From NCBI RefSeq assembly GCF_029784155.1, contig NC_073691.1, positions 27,447,976 to 27,511,975 on the forward strand: a DNA stretch of 64,000 bases, written 5' to 3'. Within the stretch, counting starts at the first letter, position 1; each line of letters starts with the position of its first letter. The DNA comes from Uranotaenia lowii (taxonomy: Eukaryota; Arthropoda; Insecta; Diptera; Culicidae). The translations under genes and the position numbers were made by a program. Below the pieces are notes generated by a model, which searched no databases, had not been told where the DNA came from, and saw only the letters and a program-made list of their open reading frames with translations. This document shows, piece by piece, positions 10,960-24,000 of this stretch.

Positions 10960-12240
10960 AAAAAAAATCAACCAATACAGTCGTTCCATTCATAAAAAAA
11001 TGAAAATGTAGAATCCTAAACTGGATTATGATTTGAAATTTGAAAACAGCAATACAATGAGTTAAATCCCGTTTGAAGTTTAGTATTCTGAACTGAATTT
11101 CGATCAACAAGTGAGGGTAGCAATCGAAAGCTTAAACCCTCTTTAAAACAATATCTATCCAAAAACATCAATAAGTGAGAGAATTTTGAAAATCTATGAC
11201 AGAATTTTGAACTTGTGATAACTTTCGAGGTTTTGGCCTAAGTTCGAAATCAATATTGTTACCCTTGAATAACCTTATCCAATCATCAAAATTTGATTCA
11301 GATTTTTTTTTATAAGGCAAAAATAAGCTGTTTAACAAAACAAAGCATCTGTTCTAACGAAAACTATTTTAAAAAATTCTCAAAGTAACGTAATGAGAAC
11401 ATATAGAGATAATTTAGGAGTATTGGTTTATGATAATAACAATTGAATTTGGGCGTAAAAACTTTCCTATTTCGAAAATAAGGAAAGCCAAGTTTTATCA
11501 AAATAAAAACGGCAATCTCATAAAGAGCGAGACATTTAAAGAAAGGGACTACGAATAGTTAATCAGATTAAAAAAAATCGTAAAGTGGAAAATTTATTGT
11601 AATTTTTAAAACAAATGTCAAAAATATATTTTTGCATCCCCTTTTTTGGGTTTTTAAGTTAGATTTAGATCCAAAAGCATTTTTTTTCGTTTGTTATGTT
11701 TTCCATATCTGAGTTTTAATTTTAAAATTCTTATTTAGATCCCAAGAAACAAATCCATATTATATCAACTTTTTACTCGTATAGTAATATAATTTTTTTT
11801 GTCTTTACTTTTTTCATACATCAGTTTATCTTAGATTTTTGTTTTTATTTTTGGCCATAGAATCGATTCGTTTTTGCAAGTCTTCCACAAAGAAAACTTG
11901 TTCAACCAAACGGAAGAATGCGTTCCAATTTCAATATTCATGAGCTGTGCTCAACGATTATGGATATTATATTAGGATACATTCTAAGAAGGGTTGAACC
12001 TTGAAACACTCCAACACTTTTTTCAAGATTTGAAGTTGAATTTTTGAGGGAAACTCAAAAAAATTCCATAGAATAATGTCATGGTCACATTTTTCGAGAT
12101 TAGATATGTTTTTATATTTTGGACATGAATGTCGTTTGCAACCTTTTTTTATGATATGGCTTAGATAAAAATCTGCAAACATTAAAAAAATTAACGTAAT
12201 ATCTGTCCAACCCCCATCGATGCAGATTATCGATAGAACC
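10960..12240. other. AT-rich intergenic or intronic stretch
   Basis: The AT content is high throughout, with long A and T runs and frequent stops in all frames. I see no repeat with clear ends and no gene. Confidence 0.45.
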
Positions 12241-13340
12241 GGGAATAATTATTCAGCCTCGGACCAGTTGCCAAAGAAAGGAAGATCCATTCGGGGAGAT
12301 ACCTGTATGCTGATCCCGGGGACCAGAATTAATTCTGGACGGAAATCTTCTTCCAGATGTCCACCCGAGTCCACGGGTTGGGAAGCTCAATAATAATGAG
12401 TAACCATTAAATTGAAGCCAGAAGAATAATTGAGGCAAGAAACTGCATCCGCGATATGCAGACAAAATTAACATACAAACAGAGCGCGCTCCTCGATATC
12501 GATTGGGCGCAATCCGGTGGAATTGCACCGTTTCGGAAACAGGACAAGTTTATTGGCTCAAACTTTGAAGAAGTTGGTCTAGGGAGCGAAAAAAATAAAC
12601 AATAATAAATTGATGCTGGACCCGAGCGTGGCCTTAAATTTGTCCTGATCTGTAAACGGAAGGTTGTTCTGCCCGGCTGGATTTTCGAGTAGGAGGTAAG
12701 TACATGGGGCGGAGTTTGGGGGCAGCGTTTTGACATGGTTGTGTCAACACGAGCTACAAGCTGTTGCTCCTCAGCCAGAATTGCCGAATGGAATGTGTTT
12801 GGTTCTTCTCGGGTTGGGTTCTGTGCGCGATATTTATAATTCATAATTTTTGCATACCTGCTGCTCGCTCACGAATGAAGCCAGATCGCGCGGCAATAGA
12901 TGCCCGGGAATCGATAAGAGTTTGTCTCGCGCGGCGAGCAGCAGCGGTTCTATTGTTGTCGTTCGTACGACGAACATTCCTCGGGGCGTATCGGCATCGG
13001 ATGCAAAACAAGACCCGATCCCGACCGACCTCACGACGACGACGACACGGTTCTTCGAAGGACCACCGACCGTCGTTGCTCCGATCCGACTGTCCAAAGA
13101 TATGCCGGCAGCGATACGGGAGAACCTGCTCATTGCAACGTGAAATCTTCACGGAACAAACAAAGGATTGTGGTGCCATTCTCTGATGGCCATGATCTTT
13201 TGTTGGACCGAGAGGGACTCGGTTCGTGTTGTTTCGTTTGGAAGCATTTTTAAGTCGCCTTGGCTCTCGTGGCAGATGGCTGCAGGCTAATCAGGATGTG
13301 TTCGGTCGTCCTGTCAGGGCATCCGGAAGCTGACAGCGGT
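12240..13340. other. GC- and CpG-rich island, unassigned
   Basis: The base composition rises sharply against its AT-rich flanks, with many CpG steps between about 12850 and 13130. Frames of about 97 to 145 codons are open on both strands across the same bases (for example 12764-13186 plus and 12841-13179 minus), as expected from a low stop frequency and not evidence for a protein. None has a recognisable domain. A promoter, 5' untranslated exon or conserved regulatory block is possible, but the sequence does not decide. Confidence 0.3.
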
Positions 13341-13399
13341 TATCTAGTTGGTTCTGATTATCTGATAATCAATTTATAACTTCTTCTGTACTCGTCATA

Positions 13400-13860
13400 A
13401 AAAAAGTTTTCCTCACATTTGGATGCAGAAATCTTATTGTATTCATTAATCATTTTCATTTTTTTGTTTTTCTTCTCATTTTTCAACCAAAATTCGAAAC
13501 AAGATCGCTCGCAACAATTAAATTGATAATTTTTACTGTAAGCTCATTCAGTTTGTTTGTAATTTTATCTTTTTTTATCTTCTCAGCTTCTTCACGTTCT
13601 TGGTTACTTCTTATTTTTATGACTTAAAATCTGTTTATCTTCTTTTCTTATTTTCTTATCTTACCATCTTTTCATCTTCTCCTCGTCAAACTTTTTTTTC
13701 TCTTTTCATCTTTTTTCTTCTCAATGATAACGTATTGTGTTCTCATTTTCACCACTTATTTTCTGGATCTCATCTTTCAACCATCTAATGGTCTCATCAT
13801 ATCAATTTTTTATTTTGTAATCATCTCATTTTCCCACAATCTTCTACACAATTTCTTACA
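13400..13860. repeat. Pyrimidine-rich low-complexity stretch
   Basis: This is a T- and C-rich sequence of 'cttttcatcttttttcttctc' character without a fixed unit. It grades directly into the 91-bp satellite, which is itself rich in 'cctctcaactcg', so it may be a decayed edge of that array. Confidence 0.5.
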
Positions 13861-16170
13861 ACTCGCAATTTAAAGGCTGTCCTCTCAACTCGTCTTTTTC
13901 CAATACAGCTGTCTTTCAACCCGCTGTTTTCATTTTTGCGATCCCCTCAACACGCTGTTTTCAATTTTGCTGTCCTCTCAACTCGTCTTTATTCCAATAC
14001 AGCTGTCCTCCCAACACGCTGTTTTTCTTCGAGGTCCTCCCAACTCGCCGTTTTTACAGCTGTCCTATCACCACCCTGTTTTCATACTTACAGTCCTCTC
14101 AACTCGAAAACTTAAGTTGACCTCTCAACTCGCTTTTCTTAAAACGGCTGTCCTCTCAACACGCTGTTTCATTTTTGCGGTCCTCTCTTCTCGAAATATA
14201 TAGACTGTCCTCTCAACTCGACTTTTTCTCAATATAGCTGTCTTTAACACGCTGTTTTCATTTTTACGATCCTCTCAACTCGCAAACTTAGGCTGTCCCC
14301 TCGACTCGTCTTTTTCCAATACAGCTGTTCCATCAACACGCTGTTTTCATTTTTGCGGTCCTCTGCACTCGTCTTTTTTCCAATACAGCTGTCCTTTCGA
14401 CACACTGTTTTTCTTTGCGGTCCTCCAAACTCGCAATCAGAGGCTGTCCCCTCGACTCTCGACTACGCGCCTTTTTTAACACGCTGCTTTTTTGAGTCCT
14501 TCCAACTCGCCAACTTAGGCTGTCCTCTCAACTCCCCTTTTTCCTAATACAGCTGTCCCCTTAACACGCTCTTTTCATTTTTTCGGTTCTCTAATCTCGT
14601 CTTTTTTTTCCTATACAGCTTTCCTCTCCAAACGCTGTTTTTGTTTGCTGTCTTTTAAACTCACAATCATAGGCTGTCCTCTCAACTCGTGTTTTTCAAA
14701 TACAGCAGTCCTCTCAACACGCTGTTTTTATATTTTCGGTCCCCTCAATTAGCCTTTTTCCAATACAGCAGTTCTCTCAACACGCTGTTTTCATTTTTGC
14801 GGTTCTTTCAACTCGCGATTTATAAAATCTCCTCTCAATTCGCCTTTTTCCCAATACAGCTGTCCTCTAGACGCACTGTTTTTCTTTGTAGTCCTCTCAA
14901 CTTGCAATCATAGGCTGTTCTCTCAACTCGCCGTTTTTTACAACTGTCCTCCCAACATGCTGATTTCATTTTAACGGTCCTCTCAACTCGTGAACTTAAG
15001 CTGTTCTCTCGACTCGCCTTTTTACAGCTTCCCTCTCACCACGCTGTTTTCATTTTAACGGTCCTTTCATCTCGCAATATATAGGCTGTCCTCTTAATTC
15101 GACTTTTTTCTAATACAGCTATCCCCTCAACACGTTGTTTTCATTTTTGCAGTCTTCCCAACTCGCAATATATGTTCTCTCAATTCGCCTTTTTCCTAAT
15201 ACAGCTGTCCCCTTAACACGCTGTTTTCATTTTTGCGGTCCTCTCCACTCGTTTTTTTCCAATACCGCAGTCCTCTCGACACGCTGTTTTTCTGTGGGGT
15301 CCTCTAAACTTACAATCATAGGCTTTCCTCTTAACTCGCCTTTTTTTTACAGCTGTCCTTTCAACACGCTATTTTTTTGGCTCCTTCCAACTCGCAAACC
15401 TAGGCTGTCCTCTCAAATCGTCTTTTTTCCAATACAGCAGTTCTCTCGACACACTGTTTTGCTTTGCGGTCCTCTCAACTCGCAATCTATAGGCTGTCCT
15501 CTCAACTCGCCTTTTTTCCAATACGGCTGTCCTCTCAACACGCTGTTTTCATTTTTGTGGTTCTCTCAACTTGCAATATATAGGCTGTCCTCTCAACTCG
15601 CCATTTTCCTAATACAGCTGTCCTCTCAATACGCTGTTTCCATTTTTGCGGTCCTCTCAACTCATCTTTTTTTAAATACAGCTCCTCTCGACACACTGTT
15701 TTTCTCTACGGTCCTCCAAACTCACAATCATAGGCTCTCCTCTCAACTCGCCTTTTTTACAGTTGTCCTCTCAACACTTTGTTTTTTGCGGCAACTTCCA
15801 ATATATAGGCTGTCCTCTCAACTCACCTTTTTCCTAATACAGCTGTCCTCTCAATACGCTGTTTCCATTTTTGTGGTCCTCTCAACTCGCCTTTTTTCCA
15901 ATACAGCAGTCCTCCAACACGCTGTTTTCATTTTTGCAGCCCACTCAACTTGCAATATATAGACTGTCCTCTCAAAACGTCTTTTTTTCCATACAGCTGT
16001 CCTCTCGACACGTTGTTTTCTTTGCGGTCCTTCAAACTCATAATCATAGGCTGTCCTCTCAACTCGTTTTTTTTCCAAAACAGCTGTCCTATCAACACGC
16101 TGATTACATTTTTGCGGTCCTCTCAATTCTCAATATATGGCTTGTTCTCTCAACTTGGCTTTTTTCACTC
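13861..16170. repeat. ~91-bp satellite array
   Basis: About 25 units with three sub-repeats each: 'ctgtcctctcaactcg' plus 'cctttttccaatacag', then 'ctgtcctctcaacacg' plus 'ctgttttcatttttgcg', then 'gtcctctcaactcg' plus 'caatatatagg'. The clearest units are at 15490-15900. The phrase 'gtcctctcaac(t/a)cg' therefore recurs every 25 to 35 bases. Units differ by point changes and small deletions. Single fragments of the same family occur at 33112-33161, 34370-34430 and 35822-36005. The 275-codon and 91-codon frames inside it are artefacts. Confidence 0.9.
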
Positions 16171-18009
16171 TATGTCATTACATAGTGCTTTCTTCTACGC
16201 TTGTTGTTAACAAAAACTAGCTAATTCAAGATTTTACAATTTAAAAATACCGGCCAATAAAATAAACTTTAATCTTTTGTGAAAAACGTTCATTTTTAAA
16301 GAGTAAATGAATACAGCCCCTTCTCCACCAATTTGAATTTATTGAACTCAATTTGAGGCAATTTGAAATATTTTAAAATTTAGACGGCAATTTATTTCAT
16401 CAAAATTCCTTGATACTCATAAAAAATATAAAAAAAAATCATGGAATTTTTCTATGAACTTTTCAAATAACCAGCTGTGGTCTGTAAAACCAAGCACTTT
16501 TATGGTTTCAATATGAGCTCTTAATCTATGTGAAAAAATATCAATCTAAAGTTTTTCAATGCGACTTCAACAAAATGAGTAGTTTTTGATGCAAAACATC
16601 CATTTTTAAGGACTTTTTGCCTTTAAAGTCGTTTTCTGAAGAGCATAAAAATCAAAAATCATATTTTCAAGAAGTTTCTGATTGTAGACATTTGGGGGAT
16701 TGCATAATGGTATAGTTTACGAAAATCGGTTGAGCAGTTTTGATTTTATAACCAAGACAATAATCAGTGTCTTAATACCCTTAACTGGAAAATAGTCCTT
16801 TTTTTGCTGGATGACTCTGATTATCCAATTCAAAAATCTAAAAATGAGAAATTGTAGAACTTGTCATTCAAGGAAAAGTAATAAAAATTTGTTGTATCTT
16901 GCCTTAACCATTCCTGAGATATCCAAACCGCAATGGAAGGTTGAAAGGTGATTTTCGTATTTTTTATACCAGGAATGGAAAAACAAAACTTTTGAACTCA
17001 TTAAGGAATCTTCCGTTGTAAATGTCATTTTACAAATGAAAATGATACATTTCTTGTTGAATAGAAGAAAACGTTAAGAAAAAATTAAATTATTTATTTT
17101 TTTCTGAGCTTCTTCTTATCAGTGCAAGGTGATCACTATTAAATTTAAATAATTTTCATTTTGCATTTTTACGATCGAAAAACACAAACACAAAAGTTTT
17201 TTACTATAGAATTTCTGTGAACTTAAAACTGATTTAGTAAGTATGATATTTTTAACTATGCTGTTATATTTTTAAGAATAATTATTAGAAATTATCGTGT
17301 AGTTTTTTTTAATCAAAACTGAAATTCATTTCTCATCCTGAATGGTGGCCCATGAATTTTATATCTAAATCTAAATTGAATTCTGAAAAAAAAAGAAATA
17401 TCTTAATTTAAATTTTTTTGTAATATGTCTCAAATGAAATGAAATTTCAATAATTTGTTTAGAATAGTAACAAATTTGAAACAAAGAGCCCATTAATAAT
17501 AAGAAAAATTCCTTTTAGGGCACAATTTTTTTTCTCACTTGAGGCCAACGCAGGAGCAAAATCATTTCAAAACTTACAAACATGGCGGACTTTCTATCAT
17601 ATCCGATTTAAACTGACTTCAGACGACATTTTATACGACCTTTTCACAATGCAGTTGAAATTGCGATTCGTAACGCTAATGTAAACGACTTAAGTTATCA
17701 TTTCTGAAACGATTTTATGTTTGCTGGGTGACTGCGAGTAATTTTGACTTTTGAGAAGGAGTGACAGAAGTTTTCTGTTTGATTTACTTTTAACAGATTT
17801 AAAAATACAGGAATTTGATCAAATTTCAAAAAATTCTTAATCCAAAATGAACCTTATATATATTTGAAAACAAACCATTTGCAGTCATCTACATTGGCGT
17901 TAAATAAATTAAAATCTTTGATATCAAAAAAATGTTGACCGCCTTTTTGTGATGCCAGAAATAGTTTTTCTATAAATTGTAGAATTACATTTTTTTTCTA
18001 AAGTATGCT
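16171..18009. other. AT-rich stretch, nothing recognised
   Basis: The sequence is strongly AT-rich with stops in all frames. No repeat family with definable ends, RNA gene or exon candidate is apparent. Confidence 0.45.
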
Positions 18010-18125
18010 TATAAGATGGTCCGGTTTTATCCGGACTTGCTCGGATATTTAGTACAAAATTTAAGAACGATCCAGCCCGGATCAGTTGCCCGGATTTTGT
18101 TGAGTAATGTCCTGATTTTTTCCGT
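18010..18125 (+). repeat. Dispersed 'CCGG-phrase' repeat, copy 1
   Basis: The landmarks are 'ggtccggttttatccgg', 'cagcccggatcagttgcccgg' (in two parts) and 'gattttttccg'. Similar phrases occur at 19757-19960 (reverse orientation, 'ggttgccagaatccgggcc') and at 20965-21055 ('cccgggtttatccgag', 'cagtccggcccgacccgg'). I infer one diverged dispersed family of unknown type. Confidence 0.4.
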
Positions 18126-19374
18126 ATTTTTCACTTTATTTGCAGAAACGAACAATGAAGTTTAATCGAGTTATTACAATACTAAAAAGGAAAATTTTCC
18201 GAACAAGTTTTGCCAAAATAAACATAAATAGGTGAAAAATACGAGCTATGGCTTTCGTGTTGTGAACATCTTTAATTTTTTTTTTTGGAATTCCAAAATA
18301 TTAATGCCTCTGCTTAGTTGAAGTTATCTCGTTATTTTTATTGTATTTATAATGTGTTCTGTCCAAATCGGATAAGGCAGTTTATATTATTCCAAGAAAT
18401 TTAGAATCGGAATTTAATTAAAGGTTATCACAAGAAATTGAAAACAAGTTAAATCAAACCTCTATTTAACTTTTATTTCAAAGTTTTTAATTTTTCTATT
18501 AAATTTATGTTTCACAAACAACGGAGAAAAATTGAAAAAAAATTTGAAACCTTTATATGTTATACATGTCTTCTTTCAACTTGTTGCTTTATGAAAAATA
18601 ATCAAAAATTTAATTTTATTAAGCCTTTTAAAACCAGCCCCGTTTTTAGACTTTTACTGTAACACAAGACAACAAAATTCACATTTTCTACAAGTGCAAA
18701 CAATTTAGGAGCTAGATTCAACTGATTGGAGGGCGTTGAATCCAACTCTGCAAGTAGTTTTTGTCAAACAGTTCTTGTTTTCGAGCTATCTTCTAAAAAT
18801 AGGTAAAAATTCAGCTAATCAATTTGTGTTCTTTTTTGACAAAACTGTATAACATGACAAAACTTAACGGAACTTCAAGGTTTCAATTCAATTATCAACT
18901 TTGCTGAAGACCGTGAGTAAATTTGACTTCTGAGGAAAAAATATAAAAGTTTTCTTATGACTCATTTTTCCTAGTTCCCAAAAAATGGCAATTTTCGACC
19001 TTAATTCGACCTTTAGAAATTTTATATCAAATTGAATCTTAGATACTTTTTAAAGCAAAAGTCAAATTGTTTTTCAGTGTTTAAAAACCTCATTAAATAG
19101 ATTAAATTCATTAATACCAATTTCTCAAAAACTCTCTTCGGTAATGTCAGAAGTAGTTGTAATGTTAACTATTCAAATTTCCGTACATGTAGAATTTAAA
19201 ATTTTTTCAAAGTGTTTATCACTGAAATTAACATATCAAGGCAAAATCTGCATCCTAGATTGGATAGAGAAGAAAGTTCAAAAATGGAAAATATATTCTA
19301 AATCAGTTTTGGTTCTCCATCTAAGTTTGTTGACCAATTTTACTCAAAATTGATAAATTTTTAAATTCGCACAT
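18126..19374. other. AT-rich stretch, nothing recognised
   Basis: I find no supported feature between the dispersed repeat and the SINE. Confidence 0.4.
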
Positions 19375-19640
19375 GCCATATCACGAAAACGCCGACCGTG
19401 ACCTAGAGGATAGCGTTCAAGTCTTCCAAGCCAGAGGTCATGAGATCGAATATCGGTCACGGCATATATAGTACTCTTTCTGTCGGCTGGTGGTTTTAGC
19501 ATTTGTAAGATGCTAGCCATCATGTCCTTGAAAGATGTACGCCTTAGTGTTAAGTTTGAATTAGATCTCTTCAAAGAAACATGAAGTTTAACTGAGATCC
19601 TATATGTGTGTGTTCGTTTTTTTTTTTAAAAAAAAGAGCT
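19375..19640 (+). mobile_element. tRNA-derived SINE
   Basis: The 5' part folds like a tRNA: ccgtgacc near 19396 pairs perfectly with ggtcacgg near 19456, enclosing an A-box-like 'tgacctagaggatagcg' and a B-box-like 'gagatcgaatatc'. A tRNA-unrelated body follows ('ggtggttttagcatttgtaag', 'gaagtttaactgagatcc'), then a microsatellite-like 'tgtgtgtg' and a T/A run at 19618-19638. A Pol III promoter pair at the head and a simple tail are the marks of a SINE. The minus-strand 76-codon frame across it is spurious. The family is not named because no reference could be searched. Confidence 0.65.
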
Positions 19641-19756
19641 GATAGACAAAATCTGACAAATGATTAGAATTAAAAAAAAATCAGTTGAGAGTTGAGGCCC
19701 TTGGAATTAAAGGAGTATAAATGACAAATTTCAAAAAACTAAGATAAGCATCTGGA

Positions 19757-19960
19757 ATGAGGTTGCCAGAATCCGGGCCGGACAAATCCAGAAAATTCCA
19801 TATAAAACATGGCAAAATCCGGGCATTTGATCTAAAAATTGACGACCCTAAATCCGGGCAATATCTGGGGAAATTTTATCAAAACCCAGCAATTACTCAA
19901 CAAAACTCAAGAACAAACATTTGATTTGAAGCATTGTACAATGAGAAAATTCAGACCGGA
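19757..19960 (-). repeat. Dispersed 'CCGG-phrase' repeat, copy 2
   Basis: It carries 'ttgccagaatccgggcc', 'aaaatccgggcatttgatc' and 'aaatccgggcaatatc', inverted relative to the copy at 18010-18125. Similarity is in short blocks only. Confidence 0.35.
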
Positions 19961-20119
19961 AATCCCAAAATATTTAAAATGTGTTTCGAAAGTACCCATC
20001 TCAATTTATTCAAAAGCCTCCTTGAAGATGTTCTCTTAAAGCCAGCAAAATCTCATTACAGTACCGTGCAACTTTGTGTCAATTGCTTCCAGTTGTTCCA
20101 TCGACCACTCAACCTCAAC

Positions 20120-20964
20120 ATCTCGGAGTAGAACAAATTGACGGCGCCAGACCCAGACCGGCATCGCCAGGAGATCCGGACACATTTACTGCTGCTGAAT
20201 GGGCCTCCTTAATCTTATGCTAAGTTGACTGCTGGCTGAATCAATAATGGAACTCAGAAGGGGTGTCGTAAATAAATTCGTATCGATCATGAACAACTCG
20301 CTAGCCCGACGCAGAATGAAGCTCGGAAAACAAAACAAAACTTTTAATAGCAAAAACAAACCTCGATGCCCCGCGGGAAACATTTTACTAGTTCCATCTG
20401 TCAAAACGCACCACGCGGTCCGGTACTTATGCAAAATAATCTCACAACAACAGAATAGTAATACTAACAACCAATAGGCTCTAAGTCACTTTCCTCCCCA
20501 GAAATCATCACGTGGGAAATTGTGAGTGATTTTTTTTTCAAATCTCTAAAGGGAACGTTTATGATTTATGACGCTAATTAGCATTTCCAGCCATGGTTTT
20601 GCCAACGTGTCTGTCTAGTAGTTTTGGCTTGGGACTCTCCGTTGGAGATTTGTGGTGTCTCATTTACATGTGCGCACCTTGTTGGAGAAAAAAACAAATC
20701 GTACGCAAAGGTTTTGCGCCAGATTTGGGGCGCGCAGGGCTCCGAATGGACTTTAAATAATGCTGGGATTTTGACTCATCGATTTCCGGGGTTCAGCCTT
20801 TCTGAATGGTTTGCAAACTCAATGAACATTCGTACCTAGATACTTGTGATGTAACAGGGACATTTAAATTGAATAGTGCGCCCTGCAGGCTCCGTTGCAC
20901 GGGTGCCCTTTTGAGAGAGTTGAGCGGGATAATTTTCACGAGAAATGCACTTTTGGGTTTAAAA
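20120..20964. other. GC-richer single-copy stretch, unassigned
   Basis: The sequence 20120-20480 has near-balanced composition and open frames on both strands (76 codons plus, 94 codons minus), neither with a known domain. The sequence 20600-20840 holds another short frame. It could contain host exonic or regulatory sequence. I see no convincing splice signals. Confidence 0.3.
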
Positions 20965-21055
20965 TAAGGATGCCAGATTGCCCGGGTTTATCCGAGTTTA
21001 CCCGGTTATTTTATGCAAAATTTGGAAACAGTCCGGCCCGACCCGGTTGCCAATG
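20965..21055 (+). repeat. Dispersed 'CCGG-phrase' repeat, copy 3
   Basis: The landmarks 'cccgggtttatccgagtt', 'acccggttattttatgc' and 'cccgacccggttgcc' match the copy at 18010-18125. The fragment ends where the 57-bp satellite begins. Confidence 0.4.
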
Positions 21056-24000
21056 TTATTTCATAAAGTGAACCTGCAGAACACTCTTCATTTCGATCCT
21101 CCCAATCCCACGTTGTTTGATAAAAAGAACTTTCAGAACTCCATGTTGGTCCTCTCGATCCAACGATATTTCATAAAATGAACCTTTGAACAGTCTTCAT
21201 AATGGTCCTCCCAATCCAACGTTATTTCATTCATGTTGGTCCTCCCGATCCAACGAAAACTCATAAAGTGAACCTTTAGAAAACTCTTCGTGATGGTTCT
21301 CTCGATCCAACGATAACTCAAAAAGTGTATCTTAAGAACACTCTTTATGTTGGTCCTCCCGATCCAACGATAACTCATAAAGTGTATCTTCAGACCACTC
21401 TTCTTGTTGGTCCTCCCAATCCAATGTTATTTCATAAAGGGGATCTTCAGAAAACTCTTCATGTTGGTCCTCTCGATCCAACGTTATTTCATAAAGTGAA
21501 CCTTCAGAATACTCTTCATGTTGGTCCTCCCGATCCAATTTTATTTCATAAAGTGAACTTTAGAACACTCTTCATGTTGGTACTCCCGATGCAACGAAAA
21601 CTCATAAAGTGAACCTTCAGAACACTTTTCATGTTGGTCCTCCCGATCCAACGAAATTTCATAAAGTGTATCTTCAGAACACACTTCATGTTTGGCATCC
21701 CAATCCAACGTTATTTCACAAAAGAACCTTTAAAACAGTCTTCATGTTGGTCCTCTCAATCCAACGTTATTTCATAAAGTGTATTCTCAGACCACTCTTC
21801 TTGTTGGTCCTCCCAATCCAATGTTATTTCATAAAGGGGATCTTCAGAAAACTCTTCATGTTGGTCCTCTCGATCCAACGAAAATTCATAAAGTAAACCT
21901 TTAGAAGACTCTTCATGTTGGTCCTCCCGATACAATGTTATTTCATAAAAAGTATCTTCAGAAAACTCTTCATGTTGGTCCTCCCGATCCAACTTTATTT
22001 CATAAAGTGAACTTTAGAACACTCTTCATGTTGGTCTTCCCCATCCAACGAAAACACATAAAGTGAACCTTAAGAACACTCTTCATGATGATTCTCTCCA
22101 TTCCACGAAAACTCATAAAATGTATCTTCAGAACACACTTCGTGATGGTCCTCCCAACCCAACGTTATTTCACAAAAGAACCTTTCAAACAGTCTTCATG
22201 TTGGTCCTCTAAACCCAACGTTATTTCATAAAGTGAACCTTCAGAACACTCTTCTTGTTTTTTTCTCCCGATCCAATGAAAACTCATAAAGCGTATCTTC
22301 AAAACACTCTTCATGTTGGTCCTCCCGATCCAACGTTATTTCATAAAAAGAATCTGCAGAAGACTCTTCATGTTGGTCCTCCTGATCCAACGAAAACTCA
22401 TAAAGTGTATCTTCAGAAAACTCTTCATGTTGGTTCTCCCGATCCAACGTTATTTCACAAAGTGAAACTGCAGAATACTCTTCATGTTGGTCCTCCCAAT
22501 CCAACGTTATTTGATAAAGTGAACCTCCAGTACACTCTTCTTGTTTTTTCTCCCGATCCAACGAAAACTCATAAAGTGTATCTTCAGAACACTCTTCATG
22601 TTGGTCCAACCGATTCAACGTTATTTCATAAAGTGAACCTGCAAAATATTCTTCATGCTGGTCCCCCCGATCCAACATTATTTCATAAAGTGAACTTGAG
22701 AACACTCTTCATGTTGGTCCTCCCGAACCAACAAGAAATTAACGGAGAGCATCTTCAGAACACTCTTCATGTTGGTTCCACCCGATCCAACGAAAACTCA
22801 TAAAGTGAACCTTCAGAACACTCTTTATGTTGGTCATTGCGATCCAACCAAAACTCATAAAGTGGATCTTCAGAAGACTCATCTTTTTGGTCCTCCCGAT
22901 CCAACGTTATTTCATAAAGTGAACCTGCAGAACATTCTTCTTGTTGGTCCTTCCGATCCAATGTTATTTTATTAAGTGAACCTGCAGAACCCTCTTCATG
23001 TTGGCTCTTCCGATCCAACGAAAACTCTTAAAATGTATCTTCAGAACACTCTTCATATTGGTCCTCCCGATCCAACGAAAACTCATAAAGTGAACCTGCA
23101 GAACACTCTTCATGCTGGTCCCCCCGATCCAACTTAATTTCATTAAGTGAACTTTAGAACACTCTTCATGTTGATCCTCTCGATCCAACGTTATTTCATA
23201 AAGTGAACCTTCAGAATACTCTTCATGTTGGTCCTCCCGATCCAATTTTATTTCATAAAGTGAACTTTAGAACACTCTTCATGTTGGTCCTCCCGATCCA
23301 ACGAAAACTCATAAAGTGAACCTTCAGAACACTTTTCATGTTGGTCCTCCCGATCCAACGAAATTTCATAAAGTGTATCTTCAGAACACACTTCATGTTG
23401 GTCCTCCCAATCCAATGTTATTTCACAAAAAAACCTTTAAAACAGTCTTCATGTTGGTCCTCGCAATCCTACGTTATTAGTGAACCTTCAGAACACTCTT
23501 CATAATGGTCCTCCCGATCCAACGAAAACTCAGAAAGTGTACCTTTAGAATACTCTTCATGATGGTCCTCTCGATCCAGCGAAAACTTTAAAAGTGTATC
23601 TTCAGAACACTCTTCATGTTAGCTCTTGCGATTCAACGAAAATTCATAAAGTGTATCTATAGAACACTCTTCATGTTGGTCCTCCCGATGCAACGTTATT
23701 TCATCAAGTGAACCTTCAGAACACTCTTCATGTTGGTCCTCCCGATTCAACAAAAACTCACAAAGAGCATCTTCAGAACCCTTTTCATCTTGGTCCTCCC
23801 GATCCAACTTTATTCCATAAAGTGAACTTCAAAACACATTTCATGTTGGCCCTCCCGATCCAACGAAAACTCATAAAGTGAACCTTAAAAACACTCTGCA
23901 TGATGGTCCTCTTGATCCAACGAAAACTCATAAAGTTTTTCTACAGAACACTCATCATGTTGGTCCTCTCGATCCAACGAAAACTCAAAAAGTGTATCTT

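Noticed and set aside
12764..13186. 140-codon plus-strand frame and overlapping minus-strand frames
   Set aside because: Four frames on both strands are open over the same CpG-rich bases, and none has a domain or splice context. Kept as an unassigned GC-rich island.
15135..15962. 275-codon frame with S-Q-L-A-F-F-P-I-Q repeats
   Set aside because: It lies wholly in the 91-bp satellite and tracks its sub-repeats.
22241..22803. 154- and 182-codon frames (H-K-V-N-L-Q-N-T-L-H-V-G-P-P-D-P and its antisense)
   Set aside because: These are translations of the 57-bp satellite; they end at each unit with an indel and occur on both strands.
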